A stretch of DNA of 11,555 nucleotides from Paracoccaceae bacterium (GCA_003551745.1 PUNI01000486.1:1-11555), one strand, 5' to 3'; positions 1-6,787 are shown, numbered from the stretch's first letter. The notes: generated by a model from the letters alone, not told the origin. Program-made: numbers and translations.

Positions 1-989
1 ATGCCGCCGGTGAAGACCAGCGCATCCAGCCCGCCCAGCGCCGCCGCGAGCGAGCCGATCGTGCGGTGACAGCGATGAACGAAGAAATCGACCGCGCCCC
101 GAGCGCCGTCCGCGTCGCTTTCCAGAAGCTCCTTCATCTCGCTGCTGATCCCGGACAGGCCGAGCAGCCCGGAGTTTTCGTAGAGCGTCTCGCGGACCTC
201 GGCCGGGGACATGCCCCTGTCCTCGATCAGGTGCAGCACGATGCCGGGATCGAGCGCGCCCGACCGCTTGCCCATCGGCAGCCCGTCCAGAGCGGTCATG
301 CCCATGGTCGTGGCAATCGAGCGGCCCTCCCTGAGGGCGCACATGCTCACCCCATGCCCGAGATGCGCGACGATCACCCGGCCTTGAGCGATCTCCGGGG
401 CGATCTGCGAGAGCACGCCTGCGACGTGATCGTAGGACAGACCGTGAAAGCCGTAGCGGCGGATGCCTGCCTCCGTCATGTCCTGCGGCAAGGCGAAGAT
501 CCGGTCGTTGCGGGGCAGGGTTGCGTGAAAGGCCGTATCGAAACTGGCGACATGCGGGATGCCGGGAAAGCGGTCGCGCAGGTCCCGGATGGCGGCAAGG
601 TTGTGCGGCTGGTGGCCCGGTGCCAGCGGGCTCAGCGCCTCGAGGTCGGCGAGCACCTCCGCGGTGACGGCGACCGGCCCGCGATGGTCCGGCCCGCCGT
701 GCACCACGCGATGCGCAAAGGCCGCGATGTCGTCCTCGGCCAGCAGGTCGAGAACCCGCCCGGTCATCTCGCTGCGGGCGGCCTGCTGGGCCTCGTCGGG
801 GGTGTCGGGCGGGGTGAGCGTGCGCTCCTGCGCTCCGTCCGCATCGCGACGCTCGAAGATCATCGCCTCGGGCAGGCCGCGCAGGCTCATCCGCAGCCGC
901 GGCTCGGTTGCGTCGCCGGCGATGTCGAAGAGCGCGCAGCGAAGGCTCGAGGAGCCTGCATTGAAGGTCACGATGGTTCGGCCGGTCAT
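1..989 (-). CDS. ackA: acetate kinase (acetate/propionate kinase family), 3' end outside window
   Basis: Cytosolic kinase interconverting acetyl phosphate + ADP and acetate + ATP (propionyl phosphate possible). The frame starts at ATG 989-987 and stays open to the left edge, giving 329 residues of a family that is usually about 400, so the C-terminal part is missing. The N-terminal signature NAGSSS is at residues 10-15. Further on come HRVVHGG, APGHQP, ASFDTAFH, YGFHGLS and AHLGHGVS (His209), which match the positions of the active-site Arg, His and Asp residues of acetate kinases. GLPMGKRSGALDPG keeps the Arg of the usual MGTRSG-type motif but has Lys for Thr. The start codon overlaps the stop of the upstream phosphate acyltransferase gene as ATGA (986-989), which implies translational coupling and a shared Pta-Ack function. 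It is the last visible gene of the pha operon. Family assignment is firm; the acyl substrate is inferred. Confidence 0.93.
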   Translation of the reverse strand, partial: MTGRTIVTFNAGSSSLRCALFDIAGDATEPRLRMSLRGLPEAMIFERRDADGAQERTLTPPDTPDEAQQAARSEMTGRVLDLLAEDDIAAFAHRVVHGGPDHRGPVAVTAEVLADLEALSPLAPGHQPHNLAAIRDLRDRFPGIPHVASFDTAFHATLPRNDRIFALPQDMTEAGIRRYGFHGLSYDHVAGVLSQIAPEIAQGRVIVAHLGHGVSMCALREGRSIATTMGMTALDGLPMGKRSGALDPGIVLHLIEDRGMSPAEVRETLYENSGLLGLSGISSEMKELLESDADGARGAVDFFVHRCHRTIGSLAAALGGLDALVFTGG

Positions 990-2392
990 TCCGCGTCCTC
1001 GTCGTCGTGCTCCGTCCGTGTCGCCATGATTGCGGCCAGCGCGGCCGCGGCACGACGCTCGCGCGGGCTGTCGGCGCGGCTGGTCAGCGCAAGCGGCACC
1101 CGCGCACCGAGCGCAATGCCGGCAGCCTCGGCGCCGCCGAGATGGTCGAGGGCCTTGGCCAGGATGTTCCCCGCTTCGAGGTCGGGCGCGACAAGGATGT
1201 CGGCCCGCCCGGCCACGCCCGACTCGATGCCCTTGATCCTTGCAGCCCGTTCCGAGATCGCGTTGTCGAGGGCCAGCGGGCCGTCCACCTCGGCGCCGGT
1301 GATCTCGCCCCGCTCGGCCATCTTGCACAGCGCGGCTGCGGCAGTGGTGGAGGGGAGTTCCTCGGTCACGGTCTCGACCGCCGAGAGCACGGCGACCTTC
1401 GGCCGCTTGACGCCGAGCGCCTGCGCAAGGCTCACCGCGTTGGATATGGTGTCGCGCAGGGTGGTGAGATCGGGTCTGATGTTCACCGCCGCATCGGTGA
1501 CGAACAGCAGCCGCGGATGGCCGGGCAGATCCTCGACGAAGACATGGCTCAGGCGCCGACCCGTCCGCAACGCGGCCTGGGCGAGCACCGCCCGGAGCAG
1601 GGTTTCCGTCTGGGTGCTGCCCTTCATGATCGCCTTGCAATCCCCCTCTGCGGCCAGGGCGGCCGCCCTTTCGGCGGCGGCCGCGGCCGTGTCGACATCG
1701 ATGGTCTCGATGCCGGAAAGCTCGAGGCCCTCTGCCTCGGCGGCCTTGCGAAGGCTGGCCGTCGGCGCGATCAGCACCGGCTCGACAAGGTCCGCCCGGG
1801 CACTGTCGAGAGCGCCGGCGAGGGACGGGCCATCGACCGGGTTGACCACGGCCATGCGTATCGGCCCGGCCTGCCGTGCGCGCGCCTCGATCTGCGCCAG
1901 CCGGTCGCCGAGACCGTCTTCGCGGCGGGGAGCATCCGAGCCACCCTCCAGGCCCGCGCGCGGCCGGTGCGGCGGGATGACCTCGAACTCGCCCAGCAGG
2001 ACCAGCGTCTCGCCCCCCTTCAGGCAGCGGACGTCGAGCGTCACCGTGCCGGACGCGGCGTCCCGCTCGGCGACGCGGACCTCGGCCAGCGCCTCGTCGC
2101 CTTCATCCAGCCTGCCCGAAAAGGTCAGGCCCACACCGCGCAACTGCGTGCCAGGGCCGGGCAGCCGCGTGAGGATCAGCGCGACGACAAGGCCCAAGGC
2201 GACGCCGCCCAGCGACAGCGCCCTGCGGACATCGGGGTCGGCGGCCAGGTCGCGCTCTGCCGCCTCGCCGGTGACCTCGGCGGCGAAGGTCGCGAAGCCG
2301 CTCAGGTCCTCGCGGGTCATGCAGCGGCGAAGGCGCGCGGACCGGCCGACCTCGAGGGTGTCGACGAATTGGGCGTGCGTGGAGTGGCTCAT
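986..2392 (-). CDS. MaoC-like/phosphate acetyl(butyryl)transferase fusion protein
   Basis: Protein of 468 aa with the layout of the 'bifunctional enoyl-CoA hydratase/phosphate acetyltransferase' family. Residues about 10-140 are a hot-dog MaoC-like domain (LPGPGTQL, then LDEGDEALAEV...VTLDVRCLKGGE). Residues about 165-460 are a PTA/PTB domain with MKGSTQT (257-263), DGPLALDNAIS (370-380) and APDLEAGNILAK. The C-terminal half should transfer an acyl group between CoA and phosphate, feeding acyl phosphate to the kinase encoded next. The N-terminal half lacks the hydratase motif (D-x-N-P-x-H): the aligned stretch AAEVTGEA (37-44) has no catalytic Asp or His, so hydratase activity is doubtful. 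I chose ATG 2392 because AGGAAAGGA lies just upstream. An in-frame ATG at 2416 with a GGAG is the alternative and would add 8 residues. The gap to phaC is 36 bp. Acetyl- versus butyryl-CoA preference cannot be told from sequence. Confidence 0.92.
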   Translation of the reverse strand: MSHSTHAQFVDTLEVGRSARLRRCMTREDLSGFATFAAEVTGEAAERDLAADPDVRRALSLGGVALGLVVALILTRLPGPGTQLRGVGLTFSGRLDEGDEALAEVRVAERDAASGTVTLDVRCLKGGETLVLLGEFEVIPPHRPRAGLEGGSDAPRREDGLGDRLAQIEARARQAGPIRMAVVNPVDGPSLAGALDSARADLVEPVLIAPTASLRKAAEAEGLELSGIETIDVDTAAAAAERAAALAAEGDCKAIMKGSTQTETLLRAVLAQAALRTGRRLSHVFVEDLPGHPRLLFVTDAAVNIRPDLTTLRDTISNAVSLAQALGVKRPKVAVLSAVETVTEELPSTTAAAALCKMAERGEITGAEVDGPLALDNAISERAARIKGIESGVAGRADILVAPDLEAGNILAKALDHLGGAEAAGIALGARVPLALTSRADSPRERRAAAALAAIMATRTEHDDEDAE

Positions 2393-2393
2393 G

Positions 2394-2402
2394 TCCTTTC
2401 CT
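2394..2402 (-). promoter_or_regulatory. Shine-Dalgarno deciding the phosphate acyltransferase start
   Basis: On the minus strand this reads AGGAAAGGA, ending one base before the ATG at 2392 and so placing the AGGA core 6-10 bases upstream. It favours 2392 over the in-frame ATG at 2416, which has only GGAG about 7 bases upstream. Confidence 0.55.
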
Positions 2403-2428
2403 GATCTGTGGCACATGCTGCCGCTCCG

Positions 2429-4384
2429 TCAGCGCTGCAAGACGTAGGAGCCGGGGGCATCCTTCATCGCGCGACGGCGCCCGTCACTGGTGCCCATCGA
2501 GGGGGGCGCGGCCTCGCCGCTGGAGCGTTCCGTCAGCCATTCGGCCAGCGCCGGCCACCAGGAGCCGTCGCGGTGCTCGGCCGCGGCCTTCCAGGCCTCC
2601 GGCGAGGCATGGCGGTCGCCGGCTTCCGACGTGAGGATGTGGTACTCGCGGCCCTTGTGGCCGGGCTCGCTGACGATTCCGGCGTTGTGCCCGCCGTTGG
2701 TGAGCGCGAATGTCACGGCGGTGTCGGTGAGCAGATGGATCTTGTAGACCGAGCGCCACGGCGCGATGTGGTCGGACGTGGTCGAGACGCAGAACACCGG
2801 CACGTCCATGTCGGACAGGATGACCGGCTTGCCGTTCAGACGGTACTTGCCCGTGGCCAGTTCGTTGCCCAGGAAGATCCGGCGCAGATAGTCGCTGTGC
2901 ATCCGGTAGGGCATCCGCGTCGCATCGGCGTTCCAGGCCAGCAGGTCGAACATCTCCTGCCGCCGGCCGAGCAGGTATTCGTGCACATAGCGCGACCAGA
3001 TCAGGTCGGCCGAGCGCAGCAGCTGGAAGGCCCCGGCCATCTGCCGGGTGTCGAGATAGCCCTGATCCCACATCATGTTCTCGAGGAAGGCGACCTCGCT
3101 TTCGCTGATGAAGAGCTGCAGTTCGCCCGCGTCCTCGAAATCGGTCTGGGTGGCAAACAGCGTCAGGCTGGCCAGGCGGTCATCGCTGTCGCGCCCCATC
3201 TGCGCCGCCTTGGCCGACATCAGCGTGCCGCCAAGGCAATAGCCGATGGCGTGCATCTTGCGATCGGGCACGATCTCCGACACCGCGTCGAGGGCCTCCG
3301 CCACGGCGGCGAAATAGTCGTCAAGGCCCATCTCCCGGTCCTCGGCGGTGGGGTTTCGCCACGATATCATGAAGACCGTGAAGCCCTGTTCGACCAGGTA
3401 TTTCACCAGCGAATTGTGCGGGCTCAGATCGAGGATGTAGTATTTCATGATCCAGGCTGGAACGATCAGGATTGGCTCGGCCTTCACCTTCTTCGACTGT
3501 GGCGCATACTGGATGAGTTCCAGAAGCCTGTTGCGGAACACCACCTTGCCGGGCGTGGTGGCGACGTCGCGGCCGGGCAGGAACTCCTCGCTGCCCACCG
3601 GCGGCTTGCCCGAGATAGCCCGCTCCCAGTCCTCGATGAAGTGCTGTGCGCCGCGCAGGAGGTTCATGCCGCCTTCGCGCATGGTCTGCGCCGCGACCTC
3701 GGGGTTGGTGGCGACGAAGTTCGAGGGTGCCACGGTGTCGAGCATCTGCCGGCTGATGAAAGAGACGACCTGCTCCTGCCGCCGGGTCAGGCCATCGATA
3801 TCGCAGGCGGTGTTGTACCACCATTGCTGCGTCAGCAGGAAACCCTGCGAGATCATGTTGTAGGGCCAGCGCTTCCAGCCCTCGTGCTCGAACCGGCTGT
3901 CATGCGGCAAGGGCTCGATGCAGGGAGCGGCATCGGGGTTGGCGGCGAGTGTGCCGGCATGCACGCCGAGGCGCGTCGCCTTGCGTGCGGCCTTCTCCAT
4001 CAGCTGCAGCTGCTTTCCGGGCGAGCCCATGAGGTGCACCCACCATGTGAACAGGGTCGACGACACCCCAAAAGGCGTGACGCCGAGCGTGAACCGGGCA
4101 AGATGCGCGTTCGCGGCCCGGTCCAGGCTCTTGGTGCTGTAGCGGTCGGGCGCGTCAAAGGGCGAGGTGTGATCGATCTCCGGCGGCTCGGCATCCAGCC
4201 CGCAGCGATGTTCCCGGCTTCGGGGCGGCTCGGCCGTGTCGGAGCCCGTATCGGCGCTCGTGTCGGCGCCCTTGTCACGGGCCGTGTCGGAGCCCGTTTT
4301 AGGGCCCGTGTCGGGTTCGGGGGGCCGCGCGCTGCGGACCTCCCCGGCTTTTGATTCTCGCGTCTTCACTCTGGTGTCGGACAT
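2429..4384 (-). CDS. phaC: class I-type poly(3-hydroxyalkanoate) synthase
   Basis: Polymerises (R)-3-hydroxyacyl-CoA, chiefly 3-hydroxybutyryl-CoA, into PHA at the granule surface. The 651-aa product has the PhaC N-terminal domain (about 95-255: LGVTPFGVSSTLFTWWVHL..., WPYNMISQGFLLTQQWWYN) followed by an alpha/beta-hydrolase core. The lipase-like box GYCLGG gives Cys383, with Asp538 (SDHIAPW) and His566 (NGGHNAG) completing the triad. Class I enzymes are usually about 570-620 aa; the excess is a hydrophilic, repeat-built N-terminus of about 90 residues rich in Thr, Asp and Gly. The end of the core, GHNAGIVSEPGHKGR, differs from the GHIAGVxNPP form of Cupriavidus PhaC and suggests a divergent branch. 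Start chosen at ATG 4384, with AGAAGGA 9 bases upstream. The frame stays open upstream to 4711, but that extension runs through phbB and is not real. The gaps are 44 bp to phbB and 36 bp to the next gene. Confidence 0.95.
   Translation of the reverse strand: MSDTRVKTRESKAGEVRSARPPEPDTGPKTGSDTARDKGADTSADTGSDTAEPPRSREHRCGLDAEPPEIDHTSPFDAPDRYSTKSLDRAANAHLARFTLGVTPFGVSSTLFTWWVHLMGSPGKQLQLMEKAARKATRLGVHAGTLAANPDAAPCIEPLPHDSRFEHEGWKRWPYNMISQGFLLTQQWWYNTACDIDGLTRRQEQVVSFISRQMLDTVAPSNFVATNPEVAAQTMREGGMNLLRGAQHFIEDWERAISGKPPVGSEEFLPGRDVATTPGKVVFRNRLLELIQYAPQSKKVKAEPILIVPAWIMKYYILDLSPHNSLVKYLVEQGFTVFMISWRNPTAEDREMGLDDYFAAVAEALDAVSEIVPDRKMHAIGYCLGGTLMSAKAAQMGRDSDDRLASLTLFATQTDFEDAGELQLFISESEVAFLENMMWDQGYLDTRQMAGAFQLLRSADLIWSRYVHEYLLGRRQEMFDLLAWNADATRMPYRMHSDYLRRIFLGNELATGKYRLNGKPVILSDMDVPVFCVSTTSDHIAPWRSVYKIHLLTDTAVTFALTNGGHNAGIVSEPGHKGREYHILTSEAGDRHASPEAWKAAAEHRDGSWWPALAEWLTERSSGEAAPPSMGTSDGRRRAMKDAPGSYVLQR
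4232..4297 (-). repeat. 48-bp-period direct repeat in the phaC N-terminal coding region
   Basis: The 18-mer ggccgtgtcggagcccgt (plus strand) occurs exactly at 4232-4249 and again at 4280-4297, a 48-bp period. More degenerate related units lie between and beside the copies. On the minus strand it encodes TGSDTA at PhaC residues 30-35 and 46-51, inside a Thr/Asp/Gly-rich hydrophilic tail. The period is a whole number of codons (16), so copy-number change would keep the frame. Confidence 0.75.
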
Positions 4385-4393
4385 GAATGATGG

Positions 4394-4400
4394 TCCTTCT
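4394..4400 (-). promoter_or_regulatory. phaC: Shine-Dalgarno fixing the phaC start
   Basis: AGAAGGA on the minus strand lies 9 bases before the ATG at 4384, inside the 44-bp phbB-phaC gap. It supports this start over in-frame upstream ATGs, which lie within phbB. Confidence 0.65.
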
Positions 4401-4428
4401 GGGTTCGATGTCTCGCGCGCCCGGGCCA

Positions 4429-5160
4429 CTAGCCCATACGCAGGCCGCCGCTGACATGCAGCGTGACCCCGGTGACGAAGGCGGCGGCGTCGGAGGCGAG
4501 AAACCGGACGCACTCGCCGATCTCCTGCGGCTCGGCCAGCCGTGACTGGGGCACCGTTTCGAGAATGTGCTCGAGAATCTTCTCGGGCATCGCCCGCACC
4601 ATTGCGGTGTCGGCATAGCCCGGGGCGATGGCGTTCACCGTGATGCCCTTGCCGGCGCTTTCGCGGGCAAGGGCACGGGTGAACCCCTCGACCCCCGCCT
4701 TTGCCGCGCAATAGTTGGTCTGGCCGGCCTGACCGCGCGCCGCATTCACCGACGAGACGTTGATGATCCGCCCGAATGCGCGGTCGCGCATGCCGCCGAT
4801 GACATGCCGGGTGACGTTGAACATCGACCCCAGATCGACCCGGACCACGGCCTCCCAGTCCTCAAGATCCATCTTGTGGAACATGCCGTCGCGGTGCACG
4901 CCGGCATTGTTGACGAGGATGTCGATCGGGCCGACCGCCTCCTCCACCTTGGCCACACCGCGGGCGCAGGCGTCGAAATCCGATACGTCCCACTCGAAGA
5001 CCGGGATGCCCGTCTCGCGTCCGAACGCCTCTGCCGTCTCGCCGCCGTCCAGATGCGCGGCCGCGACGGTGATCCCGGCCTCTGCCAGCGCACGCGAGGT
5101 GGCGGCGCCAAGGCCCTGCACGCCCCCCGTGACCAGTGCCGTGCGTTTGCTGCTTGCCAT
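4429..5160 (-). CDS. phbB: acetoacetyl-CoA reductase (SDR family)
   Basis: Reduces acetoacetyl-CoA to (R)-3-hydroxybutyryl-CoA, the PHA synthase substrate, with NAD(P)H; cytosolic and probably tetrameric as is usual for SDRs. The 243-aa length is typical of PhaB. The Rossmann glycine motif TGGVQGLG is at 11-18 and NNAG at 84-87, with catalytic Ser137, Tyr150 and Lys154 (YCAAK). The strings FGRIINVSSVN, GQAGQTNY, KAGVEGFTRALARE and the end SGGLRMG closely follow the PhaB subfamily (known members end NGGLHMG). The usual SDR tetrad Asn appears to be Asp109 (VRVDLGSMFNVT). Start ATG 5160 has AAAAGGAG 6 bases upstream (5167-5174). It sits 36 bp after phbA and 44 bp before phaC, so all three PHB steps are together. 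Cofactor preference is not certain from sequence. Confidence 0.94.
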   Translation of the reverse strand: MASSKRTALVTGGVQGLGAATSRALAEAGITVAAAHLDGGETAEAFGRETGIPVFEWDVSDFDACARGVAKVEEAVGPIDILVNNAGVHRDGMFHKMDLEDWEAVVRVDLGSMFNVTRHVIGGMRDRAFGRIINVSSVNAARGQAGQTNYCAAKAGVEGFTRALARESAGKGITVNAIAPGYADTAMVRAMPEKILEHILETVPQSRLAEPQEIGECVRFLASDAAAFVTGVTLHVSGGLRMG

Positions 5161-5196
5161 ATGAATCTCCTTTTCGCTGATCGTGCCGATGCCCGC

Positions 5197-6384
5197 TTAC
5201 GTCGGGCGTTCGAGCAGCAGCGCGATGCCCTGTCCGCCGCCGATGCACAGCGTCACCAGTCCGCGCCCGAGCCCGTCGCGCGCCATCGAATGCATCAGCC
5301 GCGTCGCAAGGATCGCGCCCGTCGCGCCGATCGGATGGCCCAGCGCGATGGCCCCGCCCTCGACGTTGACGACGTCTTCGGACAGCCCCAGCTCGCGGGT
5401 CAGGGCGATGGCGATGGCCGCGAAGGCCTCGTTGACCTCGGCGCGCTCGATGTCGCCGATGCGCCAGCCCGCGCGATCGAGCGCCTGCTGCACCGCCGGC
5501 ACGGGGCCCAGGCCGAACATGCCCGGTTCCACGGCGCCGACCCCGACAGCCACCAGCCGGGCCGCGACCTCCAGCCCGTGCTCCTCGGCGAATTCGGGCG
5601 TGGCGACCAGCATGGCGGCTGCGGCCGCATTCAGACCCGGCGCATTGCCCGCCGTGATCGTTCCATCCTTGCGGAACGCAGAGCGGAGCTTGGCCAGCCC
5701 CGACTCGGTCGCGTCGGGGCGGTTGGCCTCGTCGGTGTCGAACGCCGTCTCGCCGGACTTGTCCCTGACCGTGACCGGCACGATTTCGGCCTTGAAATGC
5801 CCGGCCTCCTGGGCCTTGGCAAAGCGCTGCTGCGACCGGGCCGCCCAGGCATCCTGCGCCTCGCGCGAGATGTCGTGCGATGCCACCAGATCCTCGGTGT
5901 GCCAGCCCGAATGCTCGCCCGAGAAGGCGTCGTTGAGCCCGTCGCGTAGGGTCGCATCGACCAGCGTGCCCGGCCCCATGCGATAGCCCCAGCGGGCGCG
6001 GGCGAGCAGGTAGGGCCCCTGATCCATGTTCTCCATGCCCCCGGCGATCATGCAGCGCGCCTGGCCCAGCCAGACCTCCTGCGCGGCGGTCGCGATGGCC
6101 TGCGCGCCCGATCCGCAGACACGGTTCACCGTCAACGCCGGCACGATGGTGGGCAGGCCGCCCCGCAGAGCCGCCTGACGTGCCGGGTTCATGCCTGCGC
6201 CGGCAGTCACGACCTGGCCCATGACCACGCCATCCACGAGCCCCGGGTCGAGTTCGGTCTGGCGGATGATCTCCTCCACCACCGTCGCGCCCAGCGCGGT
6301 GGCCGGCATGTCCTTCAACGAGCCGCCGAATCGCCCGACGGCGGTGCGACGTGGATGACAGAGAACTGCCTCGTTCTGGGGCAT
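5197..6384 (-). CDS. phbA: acetyl-CoA C-acetyltransferase (beta-ketothiolase)
   Basis: Biosynthetic thiolase condensing two acetyl-CoA to acetoacetyl-CoA, the first PHB step; cytosolic and probably tetrameric. The 395-aa length matches PhaA-type thiolases (about 391-393). The acylated Cys is Cys90 (NRVCGSGAQAI), the C-terminal His is His350 (GGAIALGHPIGATG), and the general acid/base Cys is Cys380 (LCIGGGQG). NEAFA (318-322) is also present. Compared with Zoogloea thiolase, pocket residue Met157 aligns with Ser159 and Met288 with Phe290, and the common GxNDGAAA loop reads GLNAAAAA. These changes may alter acyl-chain preference. Start ATG 6384 has GGAGG 8 bases upstream. The frame is open a further 27 codons to 6465, but that extension lacks thiolase homology. 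It is the first gene of the minus-strand operon, so its promoter should lie in 6385-7210. Confidence 0.94.
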   Translation of the reverse strand: MPQNEAVLCHPRRTAVGRFGGSLKDMPATALGATVVEEIIRQTELDPGLVDGVVMGQVVTAGAGMNPARQAALRGGLPTIVPALTVNRVCGSGAQAIATAAQEVWLGQARCMIAGGMENMDQGPYLLARARWGYRMGPGTLVDATLRDGLNDAFSGEHSGWHTEDLVASHDISREAQDAWAARSQQRFAKAQEAGHFKAEIVPVTVRDKSGETAFDTDEANRPDATESGLAKLRSAFRKDGTITAGNAPGLNAAAAAMLVATPEFAEEHGLEVAARLVAVGVGAVEPGMFGLGPVPAVQQALDRAGWRIGDIERAEVNEAFAAIAIALTRELGLSEDVVNVEGGAIALGHPIGATGAILATRLMHSMARDGLGRGLVTLCIGGGQGIALLLERPT

Positions 6385-6392
6385 CGGGATTG

Positions 6393-6397
6393 CCTCC
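6393..6397 (-). promoter_or_regulatory. phbA: Shine-Dalgarno fixing the phbA start
   Basis: GGAGG on the minus strand lies 8 bases before the ATG at 6384. It supports the start that gives a normal-length thiolase and excludes the in-frame extension to 6465. Confidence 0.65.
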
Positions 6398-6563
6398 GTT
6401 TCTGCTGCAGGTTTCGATCGATCACCGGCGCCTTTCGGGCCGGGGTCCGTGCGGACAGTGACCATTGCGGGCCGCGCCCCGGCGGCCGCGAGGCGACGGC
6501 TCCTGAACGCCAGACACCGTCGGCCGGTTGCTGCACCGGCGAAAAGAATGCCATCGCATCAGC

Positions 6564-6596
6564 TCCATCCGTCCATCCGGTCCGTCCGGCCATCCG
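6564..6596. repeat. short tandem CCATCC/CCGTCC repeats
   Basis: Units tccatccg, tccatccg, tccgtccg and ccatccg follow one another with single g spacers. They lie in the presumed untranslated leader of phbA, where the minus-strand transcript would carry repeated GGAUGG/GGACGG motifs. No function can be assigned. Confidence 0.5.
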
Positions 6597-6619
6597 AGTC
6601 GATGGTCTCTGGCTCTCTT

Positions 6620-6636
6620 TCTGGTCCAATACCAGA
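6620..6636. promoter_or_regulatory. candidate operator: TCTGGT-N5-ACCAGA inverted repeat
   Basis: The plus strand reads tctggtccaataccaga, with perfect 6-bp arms around a 5-bp centre. TGGT/ACCA half-sites are typical of FadR-subfamily GntR regulators, although those usually have a shorter spacer. It lies 236 bp upstream of the phbA start. No regulator gene is in the window, so the assignment is tentative. Confidence 0.3.
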
Positions 6637-6708
6637 TAGATGCATGCTGTTTCCTTCCGCCACGACGGGTGTCTGCGCACAAGCTGACCCGCTTTCGCTG
6701 CACCTGCA

Positions 6709-6722
6709 TTAACGCCTGTTAA
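6709..6722. promoter_or_regulatory. candidate NNR/FNR-type binding site, TTAAC-N4-GTTAA
   Basis: TTAACGCCTGTTAA is a perfect 5-4-5 dyad, the architecture of CRP/FNR-superfamily sites. It differs by one base from the NNR-type consensus TTAAC-N4-GTCAA known from Paracoccus and relatives. Its centre (6715.5) lies about 30 bp before a weak TAGGTG (6746-6751), close to the -41.5 spacing of an FNR-class activator for plus-strand transcription. It could also act on the divergent pha operon, whose first start codon is about 325 bp away. The site is seen directly; the regulator and direction are inferred. Confidence 0.45.
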
Positions 6723-6787
6723 AGACGCCTGCGCCTGCAGCTGGCTAGGTGGACCGCAGCAAAGAAGTGATCAGGAGGCGGCCCCGA

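Noticed and set aside
66..2447. Long plus-strand open frame (793 codons) opposite ackA and the phosphate acyltransferase
   Set aside because: Low-complexity Arg/Ser/Ala-rich translation; it is the antisense shadow of two clearly homologous minus-strand genes in GC-rich DNA.
2408..4354. Long plus-strand open frame (648 codons) opposite phaC
   Set aside because: No family motifs; antisense shadow of phaC, which has its complete catalytic triad.
4385..4711. Upstream extension of phaC to 4711
   Set aside because: It lies inside phbB in a different frame; the ATG at 4384 has a good Shine-Dalgarno.
6709..6722. CtrA-type site (TTAA-N7-TTAA)
   Set aside because: The spacer between the TTAA elements is 6, not 7, and the element is a true inverted repeat fitting the 5-4-5 CRP/FNR pattern better.
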